Counted from the stretch's first letter, positions 1 through 11,789 are shown. The stretch: DNA of 64,000 nucleotides from Thelonectria olida (GCA_020736575.1 JAGPYM010000010.1:372001-436000); one strand, 5' to 3'. Made by a program: numbers and translations. Notes: generated from the letters alone by a model not told the origin.

Positions 1-225
1 TCTCAAAGCTCAACCTGTCTCCAAAACTATGTATTCCAAGTCTATCTATGAGCACCGGTGAATTGACGGCGTTGTTCTCTACATTTCCCCAAGTGCTCAG
101 CTTATGAGAACGTCAGCTGAACCTCTAGGAACCTAACCCAACTCCAGACCCCGATCCAAAGGCAACTCCCTCCCTCATTTCAAACATCATCATCTCTTAT
201 CCTCTCCTGGGAGCATTGCCTCCTC

Positions 226-1038
226 CTAAGCAGCCTCCCAGTCCATGGCCTCCACCATCCACTCCCACTCATCATCCACCCGTTCATCGCCGTTGACTCG
301 CGTCTCCGCCCGCTGTGCCTCCATCTGCAGCTCCAGCTCGACTCTCTCGCCCGCCACGAGATAACCTGCCTCCAGCCCACTCAAAACCGTCGTAACGATC
401 CAGTTCAAGTCGTACATCTTCAGCGGCGGCGTCTCCTTGCCCTCAGCGGCGTCTTTCCACCTGTTACGCAGCTCCTTGGCCTTCCACAAGGCCTGGATGA
501 CTTCGCCCCTCCCCAGGGCGTCGTGTACGGGACAGTCGTCGTCCTCGAGCGCTTTGAGTACGTTGTGATGATACGCGTGAGTCGCTCCATTGCCGAATGC
601 CGCACGCGAGATGGCGACGCCGAATATGAGCAGCAGCAGCACGATAGCCTGCTCGATCCAGGCATAAAACTCGTGGAAGTCGACCTTGAAGTTCCGCTCG
701 GCATCGGCCTTTGTGAAGTCATACTCCTCTGGGTTGTTGGCCCGCTGATATGACATCTTGAGATCCATAAACTTCCACCGGAGGCGTTGACAGGCCTGCT
801 CGAAGCGATGGAAGGCTTGGGCTGGGGTCAAGTGGGTGCTGGAGGCGGAAGCGGGGCCCGGGCCGCTCGTAGGGGGAGGAGCCGGGGCGGAGCCGGAGCC
901 GGAGACTGCTGGGGTTGGAGGTGCCGAGGCGATGCCTAGGAGAGAGACTGAGGAAGATGAGTTGGGCCAGCGTCGTGACGGGTGAGACCTGTTGCTGGAG
1001 GCCCAGATGGAGGCTCCGAGGCCTGACGAAGGAGGCAT
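226..1038 (-). CDS. Conserved-looking hypothetical membrane protein, 270 aa
   Basis: Single-exon reading frame of 270 codons ending in TAG. I do not recognise the family. The first ~70 residues are Ser/Pro/Ala-rich and probably disordered. A folded part follows (about 72-125) with aromatic and charged residues typical of a helical domain, then a hydrophobic stretch at about 130-146 (sequence AIVLLLLIFGVAISRAAFG) that looks like one membrane helix. The C-terminal part is rich in Glu, Trp and Arg and ends in an acidic tail with several Trp residues. The sequence after residue 72 is not low-complexity and has normal codon use, which supports a real gene. Its neighbour, the kinesin-14 gene, lies on the same strand 1.26 kb upstream. 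Function cannot be inferred. Confidence 0.7.
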   Translation of the reverse strand: MPPSSGLGASIWASSNRSHPSRRWPNSSSSVSLLGIASAPPTPAVSGSGSAPAPPPTSGPGPASASSTHLTPAQAFHRFEQACQRLRWKFMDLKMSYQRANNPEEYDFTKADAERNFKVDFHEFYAWIEQAIVLLLLIFGVAISRAAFGNGATHAYHHNVLKALEDDDCPVHDALGRGEVIQALWKAKELRNRWKDAAEGKETPPLKMYDLNWIVTTVLSGLEAGYLVAGERVELELQMEAQRAETRVNGDERVDDEWEWMVEAMDWEAA

Positions 1039-2293
1039 AGCGAGAGAGGGCCGGTATGGCGGTAGTGTGAAGTTTCGTCGTCCAAGGTCTATGGTTCACT
1101 GTCGTGTGGTGTCTTGTCGTGTCGTATCTCGCTCAATGATAGTGACGGGCGCTTAGCTGCGTCTCCGTACAGCCTCATCATCCCTTGAGATGCACGGTGG
1201 AGAGGGAACCAGCCCTCACAGAAACACCAACCGATGCCGCCAAAGAAGAAAACAAAAAAAGAAAGTGTGGCTCAATAATTCTCAACGTCTCTGACCTGTC
1301 ACTCTTTTGTTCCTTTTCAATACGTTCGTCAATTGTGGCTTGAAGTTGGAAGAGCTCAATGAAATGAATTGAGTGAAACGAGCCAAAGAATCGACTTCAA
1401 CGGCTGCAAAGAAACACCAAGTATTTTAAGTGGGCCATTGAGCACTCATTGGCTGCAGCTCGCCACCAACCGTCCCCAGACTGTTAAGCGCACAGTGGAT
1501 GTGAAGTGGATGAGCTCACCTCAGCTCAATCTCACAAAGAGCGGTTTATGATCCGTATCGGCTTATTCATAGCCTCTCCACTGAGGGGAATCCCTGACCC
1601 ATGCAAACTGTTGGAGAAGATCAAGCTCCAAACGGCTTGGCATTGGTTCCGCATGGTCGAGCATCATGTCGACTATCATGACATGATGAAAATGAAAACG
1701 TACGACTCCAGTTGTGTTGAGACAAAATATCAGACACGAGCTGTAACAACCCACAAAGAGACCAGCACTCATATTCTTTCATATCGCAAATGGCACTGAA
1801 ATGATCTATCCAGAGTAAGACCCTAACAAGAGGTCCCCGCTCTCACTCTTTTCCAACGTCCCCGTCTCTTCTCAACTGGGCAGATCGAACCGGGATACAG
1901 TATTGCGATTGAAAACTATTCATAGTCATGTCATATCAATAGGTATGCAAAACGCCCAAAGACAAAAATAACAAAACAATGCCTTACACCCATCCATTCG
2001 TCCATCCAGCCAAACGACCAAAATACGCTCCCCTGCCAAAATGTCGAGGGTATCAACAAGCAGCCTTCAAATTCACATATGCCAACTCCCCATGTCTTGT
2101 CTTCATTACCACTCTGGACGCCATTCATCCATCCAACGGGGGTTGGGCCATTTTGTCACAACCCTGCTGCAACCAAATCCTCATTAAGGAGTTGGAGCCT
2201 TTTCACATCTACCTCTCCAATACTGACTCTCATTTATATACCATCGCTCTCCAGCCTGCGGGACGACGTGTCGTTTGCAACCATAGTAGCTCT
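1039..2293. other. Intergenic, 1.26 kb, no gene seen
   Basis: This region lies between the 5' side of the 270-aa protein gene and the 3' end of the kinesin gene. It contains only short ORFs on both strands, without introns that join them or recognisable motifs. The part near 1040-1330 is the likely promoter of the upstream minus-strand gene. Confidence 0.5.
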
Positions 2294-5200
2294 CTACGAG
2301 TCACCTTTAATCTTCTTGGTCGCCTTGGCAGTGCCAATATGCGTGTTGTGCACCTAAACAATGTTAGTTATCTTATCCCTTAGCCTAATCATGAGAAAAC
2401 ATACCTTGGTTGCAAATCGCAAACTCGTCAAAGTCTCCTTCAAGTGCGCCTCCAACGGCGAAACCATGACAAACATCAGAGTCTTGCTGTTTCCTCCTAA
2501 ACTGTACTGAAGCAGATGAGTAAGCTTGGAGTTGCGGTAGGGCACATGACCAGATCCCCGGCCCAGTGCCTCAATCACGTCGCCTAGGCAGCTCAGACTC
2601 TTGTTGATGTTTTGCGTCTCCTTCATTCGGTCGCCTTCAGCTTGCGAGTGCTTCAGACGCTCGGAGCCAGCAAGATCAACCAGGTTGAGTGTGCCCTCGC
2701 ATCGCTCGCCCGTTGCCGAGTTCTCACCAATCAACTTGAGGATGAAGATGCTGTGAGATCGTGATGATCGCTCGTTGGCCTTGGTGGCTGCCACCGACCG
2801 GTTGTTCTGCGCCTCTTCCAACATTGTCTCCACGCTGGATGCGCTGTCGAGCCTGACTGACTTGCAGTTCAGAATCGTCGTTTGCTTGCGGCTCTCGTCA
2901 TGTCGAATCTCGAGCTTTCTCGCGCGACTGTTGAATGACTGTTCATTGGGCGTGAGCAAGTCGTTGAGCTCTTCGTTGTAGACTTCCACGAAGGAACCCT
3001 CCATGGTGTACTCCCAGGACTTCTCCTTGAGCTTGGTGATGGTGTCGTAAATCATGTGTGTGGCCCTTGGGATCATGCCGTCTTGCGAGGACATGGTGTA
3101 TGTCTTTCCGGAACCAGTTTGACCATAGCAGAAGATGCACACGTTGTAGCCGTCGAGAGCACTCTGCACCATCTGTGAGATCTCGCCGAAAATTTCCTGG
3201 TTCTGAGTACCGGGAATAAAGACACGATCAAACTCAAAGGGGTAGTTCTTTCGTGTAATGTTGCCCAGGCTACTTCTCTCCTCCGGCCCGGCAAGGACGA
3301 TTTCGGCAGACGTCTTTTCGTCAGGGAATGCCATCCTGGCCTGCTCACCCTCGCTGTTGTCTAACGCAGGTCGCACTCGACACATGACACGGATGTTGCC
3401 CTTGAGCTCTTGGTACTTGTTGAACAGAACACGTCGCTCCGTCTCTTCCTTGATGAGCTTCTCCTGCGCAGTCTCGGCAGCCCGAAGGGCTTCTTGTAGT
3501 CTGGCTTCCATATTGGAGAAAGAGTCTGACTGAGCCTTACTGTCAGACTCTAGGAACTCGACGTGTGATTTGAGCGAGTTGATCTTGGCCTCGAGTGTGG
3601 TGTTTGAAGCAGACAGCTCGGCAATGTTGGTTTGCAGACTGCTCTTCAAGTGTCGTTCCCTCTCGAGGTCTCCTCGGAGGCCCTCCGCATCTGACTTGAC
3701 TTCTTGTAGCTCACGCTCCTTTCGCTGGAGGGCCATGCCCATGTCTTGGTGTTCGTTGCCCATTCGAGTTCGTAGCTCTTGGATTTCTCGGTCCTTCTTT
3801 TGTCGCTCATCCTCGAGCTCCTGGTGGTACTGTCGGGTGAGGCCCTCCACCTGCTGCTCATGTTGTCTGGCCTCTTGTTCCTTGAGACGATCGAGTTCTC
3901 TGTTCAGCTCCTCGACGGCTGCTCGATGCTGCCGAGACAAGTCGTCGCGTGATTCTCGATGCTTTCGCTCCAGGTCATCAATTTGTCGAGTTGAATCCCA
4001 CCTCTGCTTCTCCACTTCATGTCGCATTTGCCGGACTTCTTCTCGTGCTGCATCAAGGTCATCTTTGAGGGACTCGTTTCTCGATTCGAGTCGTTCTCTG
4101 TCGTTTTCTAACTCCTTGGCTGTAAACTTGTCAGCAACACAAATCTCAATCAAGACCGAAATACTCACCTCGTGTCTTCGCTAGTTCAAGAGCATCGTCC
4201 TGACCCTTCTTCTCACTGAGCGTGGAGTGCACCATCTCCTTCAACTCCTTGAACTGCGACTCCATGTCGCCGACTCGGCCGTCAACGTCCCATGCTACAT
4301 AAGAGGATGTCAAGTTAGAATCTTTTCTCAAATAGTACTTGCAGGGAGAAGGAGTTTTGGTAGGGGATCTGTGTCGTTTGATGGGTGATAATGATAATGA
4401 CTCTTCGAACTGGTCAAGCTTGCGTCGCAACTGCTTCTCCTTTGGCGGCGTCTTTGGAGGGACCGCCTAAGTCTCCTCTGATGCGGCTTTGCGAGCGGTT
4501 GCAGCGGGCTTGCCATTTGATTTGTCTTTGGCGGGGCGTTTGATAGTGATGTTGGGTTGTTGTGAAGTGACGGAGGGTTGAGGAAACTGACGCGATTTGA
4601 GCTGGGAGATCGCTTGAGTCCCGCCGAGCGCTGTGCCTCTATCCTCTAGACTCAGTTGGTTGAATCTAGAGGTCAGAGAAATGTCCCGAATAGTCGAGGC
4701 AGCTGAGTTGGATCGCCTCGCTCGAGTTTTGCGGACGTGAAGAGAATCTGAAGTGGAGTTTGTCGTACCATTACTGTGCTGTGAGAGGTCGAGCCGATCA
4801 TCGTCTCGGTCACGAAGGCCGTGAGCGGTTCGCGGTCGGGGAGCTTGGCTCTTTGATCGGGCATGGTTCGGTCGGACGTTTTGTCTCGTCTGCGGTCGGT
4901 CGGAGGTGAGTTGTCGATTGGGGCCGATGCTCTTAGCGAGGCCGTTGGTCGTAGCACTGGTCGGTATTTGGCGAGACTGGAAGGATGTGGGTTGTTTGAG
5001 CTAGAGAAATGCCGAGTCAGTATATACGTAGTCCCGGCATCAAGTGCAAGTCAAGTACAAAAAGTTGCTCGTCATTCTCGTCGATAGTGTCTGGTATCGA
5101 TGCATGTCGCGTGCCCAAGATGAAGCGGAAGTTGTGCTCGTCATCTCGTCTTTGCAAGCCAAAGCTCAGACGAAAGTCGTGGAGTTTGCTAAAGAGCGGT

Positions 5201-5958
5201 CTGATATCGCCATTCCAAGGGTTCGGCTTTAGCAGGGCAGATGCCGAGCCGATTCGCCGCAGCCGAGACCCTGGCGGTCTGGTGTGTTCTGTGTTGCCAA
5301 ATGATCCCATTACACCGTCTCTATCCATTAATCGCCTGCGAGAAATGGAGGTCGAAAACCGAGTAGTTGGGAACATGTGTGTAACATAGGTGACAAGAAC
5401 GGACCGGGACGAGGGCGGTCTAACAAGACAAGGGCGAACCAAGCATCAAAAGTGGACGAGCCTGCGTCGGCACTTGTGGACGCAGACGCAGATGCAGGCG
5501 GCTAGAATAGTCCGTGATAGGGCAGGGTTGAAACTGAAGCCAGAGAGAAGTGGGCTGATGTCTGCTGGCAATGGGGCCAATCGAAAACACCTAGGAAAAC
5601 ACTCGACACAAACTTACCCCCGAAATTCCCGAAAGACTCTGTCCTTTGATTGTTGATCGAGTCGTTGACGAGGCAGCCGCGAGCGACGGTTTTGCTGGGT
5701 ATTCGAGTGCGCGGTCGGAAAGCGGCTTGCGCTTGGCATCGGACTGGGACGCTGATGGGCGGTGAGCAATGGCGGTCAGAGGCGTAGCTACACTAGCGAC
5801 GAGAAATAGTTACCTGGCTGTGGAATCTCGCGCTTGAGGCTCTTCAAAGCTATCGGCGCGGGGACAGAAGGCTGCACTCTGGCGTTGTGTTGCGAGTCGC
5901 TCCATTCCGTCAGTCCTCCCCCTATCTGCGTCGACGACGGCGCGGGCAGCCGGCTCAT
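2294..5958 (-). CDS. klpA: Kinesin-14 (KAR3/KlpA-type C-terminal motor), with an in-frame TAG
   Basis: Minus-end-directed microtubule motor acting in spindle assembly and karyogamy. Proposed exons: 5814-5958, 5618-5751, 4169-5000, 2405-4119 and 2294-2353; phases agree throughout and the sum is 962 codons including stop. The basic, Ser/Pro-rich N-terminal tail starts MSRLPAPSS. A long coiled coil (exon 4, first ~260 codons) follows, then the neck and motor: GNIRVMCRVRP, P-loop GQTGSGKTYTM, switch I NERSSRSHS, switch II DLAGSE. The last exon gives the family-typical end HNTHIGTAKATKK. The oddity is TAG at 4467-4469 (codon 271), in frame with both the upstream tail and the downstream coiled coil. 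The product may therefore be truncated, start downstream, or avoid the stop through an unrecognised intron or a base error. The 617-nt intron 5001-5617 is long for this genome and could hide a further small exon. Confidence 0.85.
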
Positions 5959-6795
5959 CTTGGAGGCTCGGAATGCCTTCAATCAACAAAAGTCAGTACG
6001 TGCTTGGGCAACTGAACATGTGCGACGGCCTCGTCAAGACGGGAAGGGTCGAACCTGGTTTTCGGTAGCAGCATCCATGGCGATGGGATTGCGATTGCGG
6101 GTGCGTAGCGATAACTCGGTGACAACGACGGGAAGAATAAGGAGCAACGCAACTCCGCCTCGACGAACCGCGGTTTGTGAAGGCGTTGTGAAGGTCGAAG
6201 CGGATCGTTCTCTCGTCTCTGGGACACGGGACAACGACCTGGGCCTGCAGGCTATTATTTCGGTCTTTTGGTTGGTTGTTTACTAGCCCCGAAACAGACC
6301 TTCCTGGGCAGTCGACGACTTAGATTGGCGATGCACGCCGTTTGTTTATTGAGTGGATTCTCGCCGTTGCTGGGGTGATGGTGAGCAGGTGTGGCTGAGA
6401 ATTCCAGCTGTGGCGGCGACTCTTGCTGAGTCAGCTCAACTGAGATTACATAACCACCAAGAAGAAACGTCAACGTCAATATCAACGTGGGGCTTGCTTG
6501 TTGGCCTGTCGCATGTCGCATTCCACAACTCTGATATCTTCACATGTCATCACGATAAACGACCGCCCTGAGTCATGATATGATCTTCGACAACACAAAA
6601 CCTCCTTTTAGCGTCTCTTATCTTCTTTCTGACTCCAGCTGAGACAACCACTGGATGCTCGTTTCAACTCTTTCCGCCGACACTTCCGTCGTTCTCTCTC
6701 CATGTCTCGGTAGCTAAGCCTATAGCTCCAGCTTCTCTTGTCTACCTTTCTTTCTCTCCCGCTCGACTACTCGAGAACGCCCCTCACACAAACAA
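5959..6795. promoter_or_regulatory. Shared divergent promoter region between kinesin and acyltransferase genes
   Basis: 837 bp between two divergent start codons. On the plus strand, 6600-6795 is pyrimidine-rich (repeated ctttct/tctctc), typical of filamentous-fungal core promoters and 5' leaders. Next to the kinesin start on the minus strand is a 3' splice-like sequence (ttgattgaag), so its leader may contain an intron. ORFs here lack conserved motifs. Confidence 0.45.
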
Positions 6796-7831
6796 ATGGA
6801 GAAATACAGCCAGTTCCGTGACAGAGGTATGACCATTTTTTCCCTTTCGCAATTCTACCCCCTGTTGACTTTGTTCTCCTGCAGCTACAGGCATTGCGCC
6901 TTTCCTCCCCGTCGCCACGCCCGTCTCTGTTGTCTCGACCTTCACACACGGCCTCATCTTCCTCTTCCGACTGCCCTTCTTCCTCACCTACATCCTGGGC
7001 TATTTTCTATTTTTCCACTGGCTCCCATTGCCCGTCATTTTCCGAAAGGTTGCATTATGGGGGATGATGGCGATTCCGGGTATATGGTGGGTTGACCTTC
7101 AACTCGATGGTGTCAAGCGTGGCACTCTCGCCGACCAACCTCGCGAGCGATTCCCCCATCCAGGCTCTGTGATTGCCGCCAATTTTACGAGTCCCATCGA
7201 TGCCATTTATCTCGCCGCCATTTTCGATCCCATCTTCACCGTTTCATACCCCGATACCCGCAAAGTCCAGCGCATCGGTCTCTTGGGCGCTGTCATGATG
7301 GCGCTCTCACCTGTCCGAACTGCTGCTCCTTCCGGAGCGAACCTTGTTGAAGTCAAAGATTTGCTGGCCGACTACCCAGGCCGTATCATCGCCGTCTTCC
7401 CCGAATGTGGCACTACCAACGGCAAAGCCATCTTGCCCTTCAGTCCCAGCGTCCTTCAGTGTCCGCCCGACGTCCACATCTTCCCCGTCAGTCTCCGATA
7501 TACTCCTCCCGACGTCACCACACCCATCCCCGGCAGGTGGCTCAACTTCATCTGGAACTTACTCTCTCGACCTACTACCTGTATTCGCGTCCGCATCGCA
7601 CAAGGTCAGGTGAACACAGCCGCAGCGCAGACCAACGGCATATCGACGCACGAGCCCCCCTCCGAGCTGAGATATCGTAACGACAATAGTGCGTCTGTCT
7701 CTGGCGACGAACAGAGGGTTCTAGATCGTATAGGTGAAGCCCTTGCCCGACTGGGCCGAGTCAAGAGGGTCGGCCTCACAATGAAGGATAAAGCGTCCTT
7801 CGTTGACGTGCTGCATGGAAAGAAGGCGTGA
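6796..7831 (+). CDS. LOA1: Lysophosphatidic acid acyltransferase, LOA1/VPS66 type
   Basis: Acyl-CoA-dependent acyltransferase predicted to convert lysophosphatidic acid to phosphatidic acid at ER or lipid droplets. Exons 6796-6826 and 6885-7831 give 325 codons. The first exon encodes MEKYSQFRDR and the splice adds ATGIAPFLPVATP, a start characteristic of fungal members. A membrane segment lies at about residues 28-60 (GLIFLFRLPFFLTYILGYF). The usual HX4D acyltransferase motif is replaced by NFTSPID (about residue 90), as I recall for the LOA1 branch, and the glycerol-phosphate motif appears as FPECGTTNGKA. The C-terminal third is basic. The gene is divergent from the kinesin gene and convergent with ILV3. 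The assignment to the PlsC-like superfamily is strong; the exact substrate is inferred from the branch. Confidence 0.85.
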
Positions 7832-8303
7832 TTGTCGACGGATAAATAGGCTTATGATGAGAGATTCAATGATGCTTGCTTTTGCCACGGCCGGTTTAGA
7901 TTGTGCTTCAGTAGTGGGTTGCGCGGGGGTTATACTGAAATTGAATTGCGAGGAGCTCTTTGGAAGGTTGGCCATTTTGTAGCTTGTTAAGATAGCTCTT
8001 GTGGTTTTTTTTTTCCTCTATTGGTTGAGTCGTTGACCTTGCATAAACACTCTCTGCTTCACAGCTTTATTTACACTTGACTTACACCGACACACGTTTG
8101 CACCAGCCACTCTCACCTTTCTCTGGCGACATCGGACTGAGGACCTATGTCATGGGCAAGACGATGAGGGCAGGTAGTAAGAAGAATATCACAGACAAAA
8201 GCTTAAGAAAATATACCAAAACCAAAAAATGTATTCAATTCGCCTTTTCCGAACCGGGTTAAACACGAGAAATTTACAATTGTCAACAAAATCACCTTGC
8301 CTT
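7832..8303. other. Convergent 3' intergenic region
   Basis: 472 bp between the stop codons of the convergent acyltransferase and dihydroxy-acid dehydratase genes. It contains T-rich tracts (around 8006-8017) and A-rich tracts (around 8200-8230) consistent with 3' UTRs and poly(A) signals. No gene seen. Confidence 0.45.
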
Positions 8304-10182
8304 TTATAGAGCACCGTCGGTCACACAGCCTTTGCTGGCGTCGCTCACGAGCAGGGAGTACTTGTGCAGCGTACCCTTGGAGTAACGAGGAGTAGGGGCC
8401 TTCCAGGCCTTTCGGCGACGCTCCATCTCCTCCTCGGGAACATCGAGGTCAATGATACGCTTCTCGGCGTCAATGACAATGTGATCACCGTTCTCAACAA
8501 GGGCAATGGGGCCACCCTCCATGGCCTCGGGGACAATGTGGCCGATGATAAAGCCGTGAGAGCCACCAGAGTAACGGCCGTCGGTAAGCAGGGCAACATC
8601 CTTGCCAAGACCAGCTCCCATGATGGCAGAAGAAGGCTTCAACATCTCGGGCATACCAGGGCCACCCTTGGGACCATCGTATCGGATAATAACAACAGAC
8701 TTCTCACCCTTCTTGATCTCACCAGCCTCAAGACTGGCAATCATCTCGGGCTCTGAGTTGTACACAAGAGCCTTACCCTCGAAGCGCAGGCCCTCCTTAC
8801 CAGTGATCTTGCCGACACAACCACCAGGGGCCAAAGTTCCCCGCATGATCTGGATATGGCCGGTGGGCTTGATAGGGTTGCTCAAAGGTCGGATAATTTG
8901 TTGGTCTGAGGGAAAGTCGGGGGCATTCTCAACGTTCTCCTTCATTGTCTTGCCAGTGACAGTGATGCCGGAGCCATCAATAAGACCCTCCTTGAGGAGG
9001 AACTTGAGTACGGCAGGTGTGCCACCAATTCCCTGGATATCAGCCATCACCCACTTGCCAGAGGGCTTCAGATCAGCAAGGAAAGGAATGCGGTCTGAGA
9101 CCTTCTGGAAGTCTTCGATATCAAGCTTGATACCAACAGAGTGGGCAATGGCGATCAGGTGGAGGACGGCATTGGTGCTGCCACCAAGAACAGTGGTAAC
9201 AATCATGGCGTTCTCAAAGGCCTGGCGGGTCAAAATGTCTCGAGGGCGGATATCCTCCTTCAAGAGGTTCTTCATGGCCTCGCCAACGCTCTCACACTCG
9301 GCCAACTTGGACTTGTCAGCGGCAGGGGCGCTGCTGCTTCCGGGAAGAGTCAAACCCATTGTCTCGATAGCAGTGGCCATGGTGTTGGCGGTGTACATGC
9401 CACCGCAGGCACCCTGACCGGGGCAGGCATGTCGGATAATGTCGTAACGCTCTTCTTCGCTGATCTCGCCGGTAATGTACTGACCGTAGGCCTGGAAAGC
9501 AGACACAATGTCGATGGATTCGCCCTTCTTGGAGCAACCGGGCTGGATGGTACCGCCATAGACCATGATGCTGGGTCGGTTGACACGGCCCATGGCAATA
9601 GCAACACCAGGCATGTTCTTGTCACAGCCAGGCAAGCTGATATTACCATCGTACCATTGACCGTTCATGACAGTCTCGATACTGTCGGCGATGACCTCTC
9701 TGCTCTGGAGGGAGTATCGCATACCAGTGGTACCCATGGAAATACCGTCACTGACACCGATTGTGTTAAAGCGGTATGGGATGAGACCAGCCTTGGCCAC
9801 AGAGTCCCTCACAACCTTGGAGAGGTCCATCAAGTGCATGTTGCAGGGGTTGCCCTCGTACCAAACGGACGAGATACCGACCTGAGCCTTGTTCATGTCG
9901 GCATCGTCGAGACCGGTGGCGTAAAGCATAGCCTGGGAGGCGCCCTGAGACTTGGGCTGGGTGATGTTTGCCGAGACCTTGTTGAGCTGCTTCTCTTCGG
10001 CGGCGCGAATGGCCGAGGTGGAGAGGAGGCGACTGGAGGAAGATGGAGAGGTTAGTTATGGGTGGAATTTTTATATTGCTGAGATAGAGTGTTCATGGTA
10101 GCAAGGCAAAAACATACGCATTTCTCCTGGGAGCGTTGAAAGCTCCCAGAGCTCTCGATCTCAATAGTGAGCGGGACAACAT
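8304..10182 (-). CDS. ILV3: Dihydroxy-acid dehydratase, mitochondrial (ILV3)
   Basis: Fe-S enzyme of valine, isoleucine and leucine biosynthesis; it dehydrates 2,3-dihydroxy-3-methyl acids to 2-keto acids in mitochondria. Exons 10118-10182 and 8304-10032, joined at an 85-nt intron, give 597 codons, the normal fungal length. The first exon encodes a mitochondrial leader, [20 protein letters not shown] (basic, amphipathic, no acidic residue). Cysteines expected to hold the cluster are in [18 protein letters not shown] and GQGACGGMY. The catalytic serine motif [10 protein letters not shown] and the family signature GHIVPEA are present. The frame is uninterrupted. It is convergent with the acyltransferase gene; nothing in the flanks suggests a cluster. 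Confidence 0.97.
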
Positions 10183-10982
10183 TGCGACGGTGAAGGTGAA
10201 GGTGAGGTCGGGGACGATGACGACAGGGATACGACGAGTAGGCAAGACGAAAGCCGATCAAAGCCAATTGAAGCCTTGAAAGGAATCTAAGTTGGTAGGA
10301 AACAGGTGACTCGTGGCCAATGCCCCGTGGTCAACTTTCGCAGCTGTGATGACTCTTTTTTGGAGTTGTGAAATTGTTTGATTTTCTGAGCTGCGATGTC
10401 GGTGTCGACTGGGACCAAAATTTCCAGTGCTTCCTGCGTTCCCTGTGACCTTCCCTGTGATCTGGGTTGCTCCTCCCCGCTTAGAGCTCCCCGCATGACA
10501 ATCAAATACGCTTGATTGGTTTAATTGAAGGTTGGGGCTTGTGGGAGCACTCCACCTTGCCCGCCGAACTGGTGGCCGGAAATAAATATCGGTCGAGGAC
10601 AAATGATTCCACCTCAACACCAGAGATATATTCCAAGCCCTTATTTTGTGCGACACTAGGTACCCAAAACTGACATCGCATTTAATTAGTGGTGCTTCGC
10701 ACTGCTGGCCCGGTCATAGAAAGCGACTAGACATCATTAATTGGTGATATACTTAGTACTTGGTTGTGGAGTTGTGGCGTCGACGAGCCATGCGGATGCG
10801 TATGTACTCGGGTCTTCAGCCCACCTCCTCAGGTCTTTTAATAGTAGAAATGCAAGGGAAATCCTGCTGGGATGTCATTTCTAACTCGTCCAGTCTCCCT
10901 TCACTATGTCTTTGTCAGTGCCCATTAAGATCTCTAAACGCAATCATCACAAGCTCAAGTCTATGACCCCTCGCTTTCCTCT
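10183..10982. other. Upstream region of ILV3 and 3' flank of the thioesterase gene
   Basis: 800 bp without a supported gene. The part next to 10183 is the ILV3 promoter and leader. A 132-codon minus-strand frame here (10258-10656) has no recognisable motif and lies where the ILV3 leader should be, so it is not annotated. Confidence 0.4.
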
Positions 10983-11789
10983 CTAGTAAGATGCAACCTC
11001 CAACTTCTCCAAGCTTTTCTTAATCGCCTCCGTCACTCCTGGAATATGATCAAACGAAAACATATCGAAATGGTGTCCGTCCACATCCACGACTTCCGTG
11101 AACATATTCTCCTCATATCGATCCCATCCTAGATTCCTCTCTTCCCGATGAGCATCTACAAGACTCACGCCAGCACCATCCATTGGGACAGTTCCCCTTG
11201 CTCGTATCAAGGACATCTTTGGTCGCTTTCCTGTCAAATGGCCGTCCCAAACGGGAAGATCCCAGGTCGCCAGCATTCGCCGTGCCTCTGTCATGGAACG
11301 CATCGAGAGGACCTGGTTCTTCGTCTTGCCCTCTTCGGATGTATTTGTAGGTGCCACGAGAGGGTTTGACGAATTCTTGATAGTACACACACTGTCCATC
11401 ATCAAAATGCCAATGATTCTCAGACTGCAGTCGTCGGCTAGCTGTCTCGCGACTTCAAGGCTCAACAGCCCGCCCATGCTCCATCCCCCAAGTAAGATGT
11501 CGACGCTGCCATCTTGATTCCGCCGCGTGGGAAATCCGGGCTCGGCGATGGCTTCTTTGATGTACTTGGAGTAAAGACGACCCATCTCGGCAATGCCCCC
11601 TTCAAAGATCTCTTGGGTGCGGAAGTGTGGGTTGTGGATGCCATAAACTGGCCGTTGGAGAGGGTCCAGACAATGGTAAGCGAACGTTGTGCCGCCGCCG
11701 TCGTGGATGAGGAAGACGGGCACAGCTCGACCTCCGGCTATGGGATGCATCCAGTCTTCGGGCTGGATGAGTTCCGGGTTTTTGTCCAT
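10983..11789 (-). CDS. Stand-alone alpha/beta-hydrolase thioesterase (PKS/NRPS TE-like)
   Basis: Single-exon 268-aa alpha/beta hydrolase of the thioesterase family that releases or edits acyl chains on carrier proteins. The N-terminus VPVFLIHDGGGTTFAYHCL matches the oxyanion strand of TE domains. The nucleophile elbow is GGWSMGG (Ser near residue 101), an Asp lies in ILMMDSV (about 132), and the catalytic His is in DVDGHHFDMF (about 243). The length is that of a complete TE domain with no carrier or synthase module attached. No polyketide or peptide synthase occurs in this window, so it is not part of a visible cluster. It may be a free type II editing enzyme, or a hydrolase acting on other acyl thioesters. 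No leader is visible, so it is probably cytosolic. Confidence 0.85.
   Translation of the reverse strand: MDKNPELIQPEDWMHPIAGGRAVPVFLIHDGGGTTFAYHCLDPLQRPVYGIHNPHFRTQEIFEGGIAEMGRLYSKYIKEAIAEPGFPTRRNQDGSVDILLGGWSMGGLLSLEVARQLADDCSLRIIGILMMDSVCTIKNSSNPLVAPTNTSEEGKTKNQVLSMRSMTEARRMLATWDLPVWDGHLTGKRPKMSLIRARGTVPMDGAGVSLVDAHREERNLGWDRYEENMFTEVVDVDGHHFDMFSFDHIPGVTEAIKKSLEKLEVASY

Noticed and set aside
4273..4345. GC-AG intron of 48 nt in the kinesin gene (gcaagtactattt...tgtag)
   Set aside because: Splice-like, but retaining it gives YYLRKDSN followed by YVAWDVDGRVGDME, which resembles a conserved block of fungal kinesin-14, and its length is a multiple of three.
9141..10055. 304-codon plus-strand ORF
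   Set aside because: Antisense of ILV3, which is fully supported by its Fe-S motifs.
10258..10656. 132-codon minus-strand ORF upstream of ILV3
   Set aside because: Lies in the ILV3 leader/promoter and has no domain.
10983..11789. Thioesterase as part of a secondary-metabolite cluster
   Set aside because: No synthase, carrier protein or tailoring set lies nearby; neighbours are housekeeping genes.
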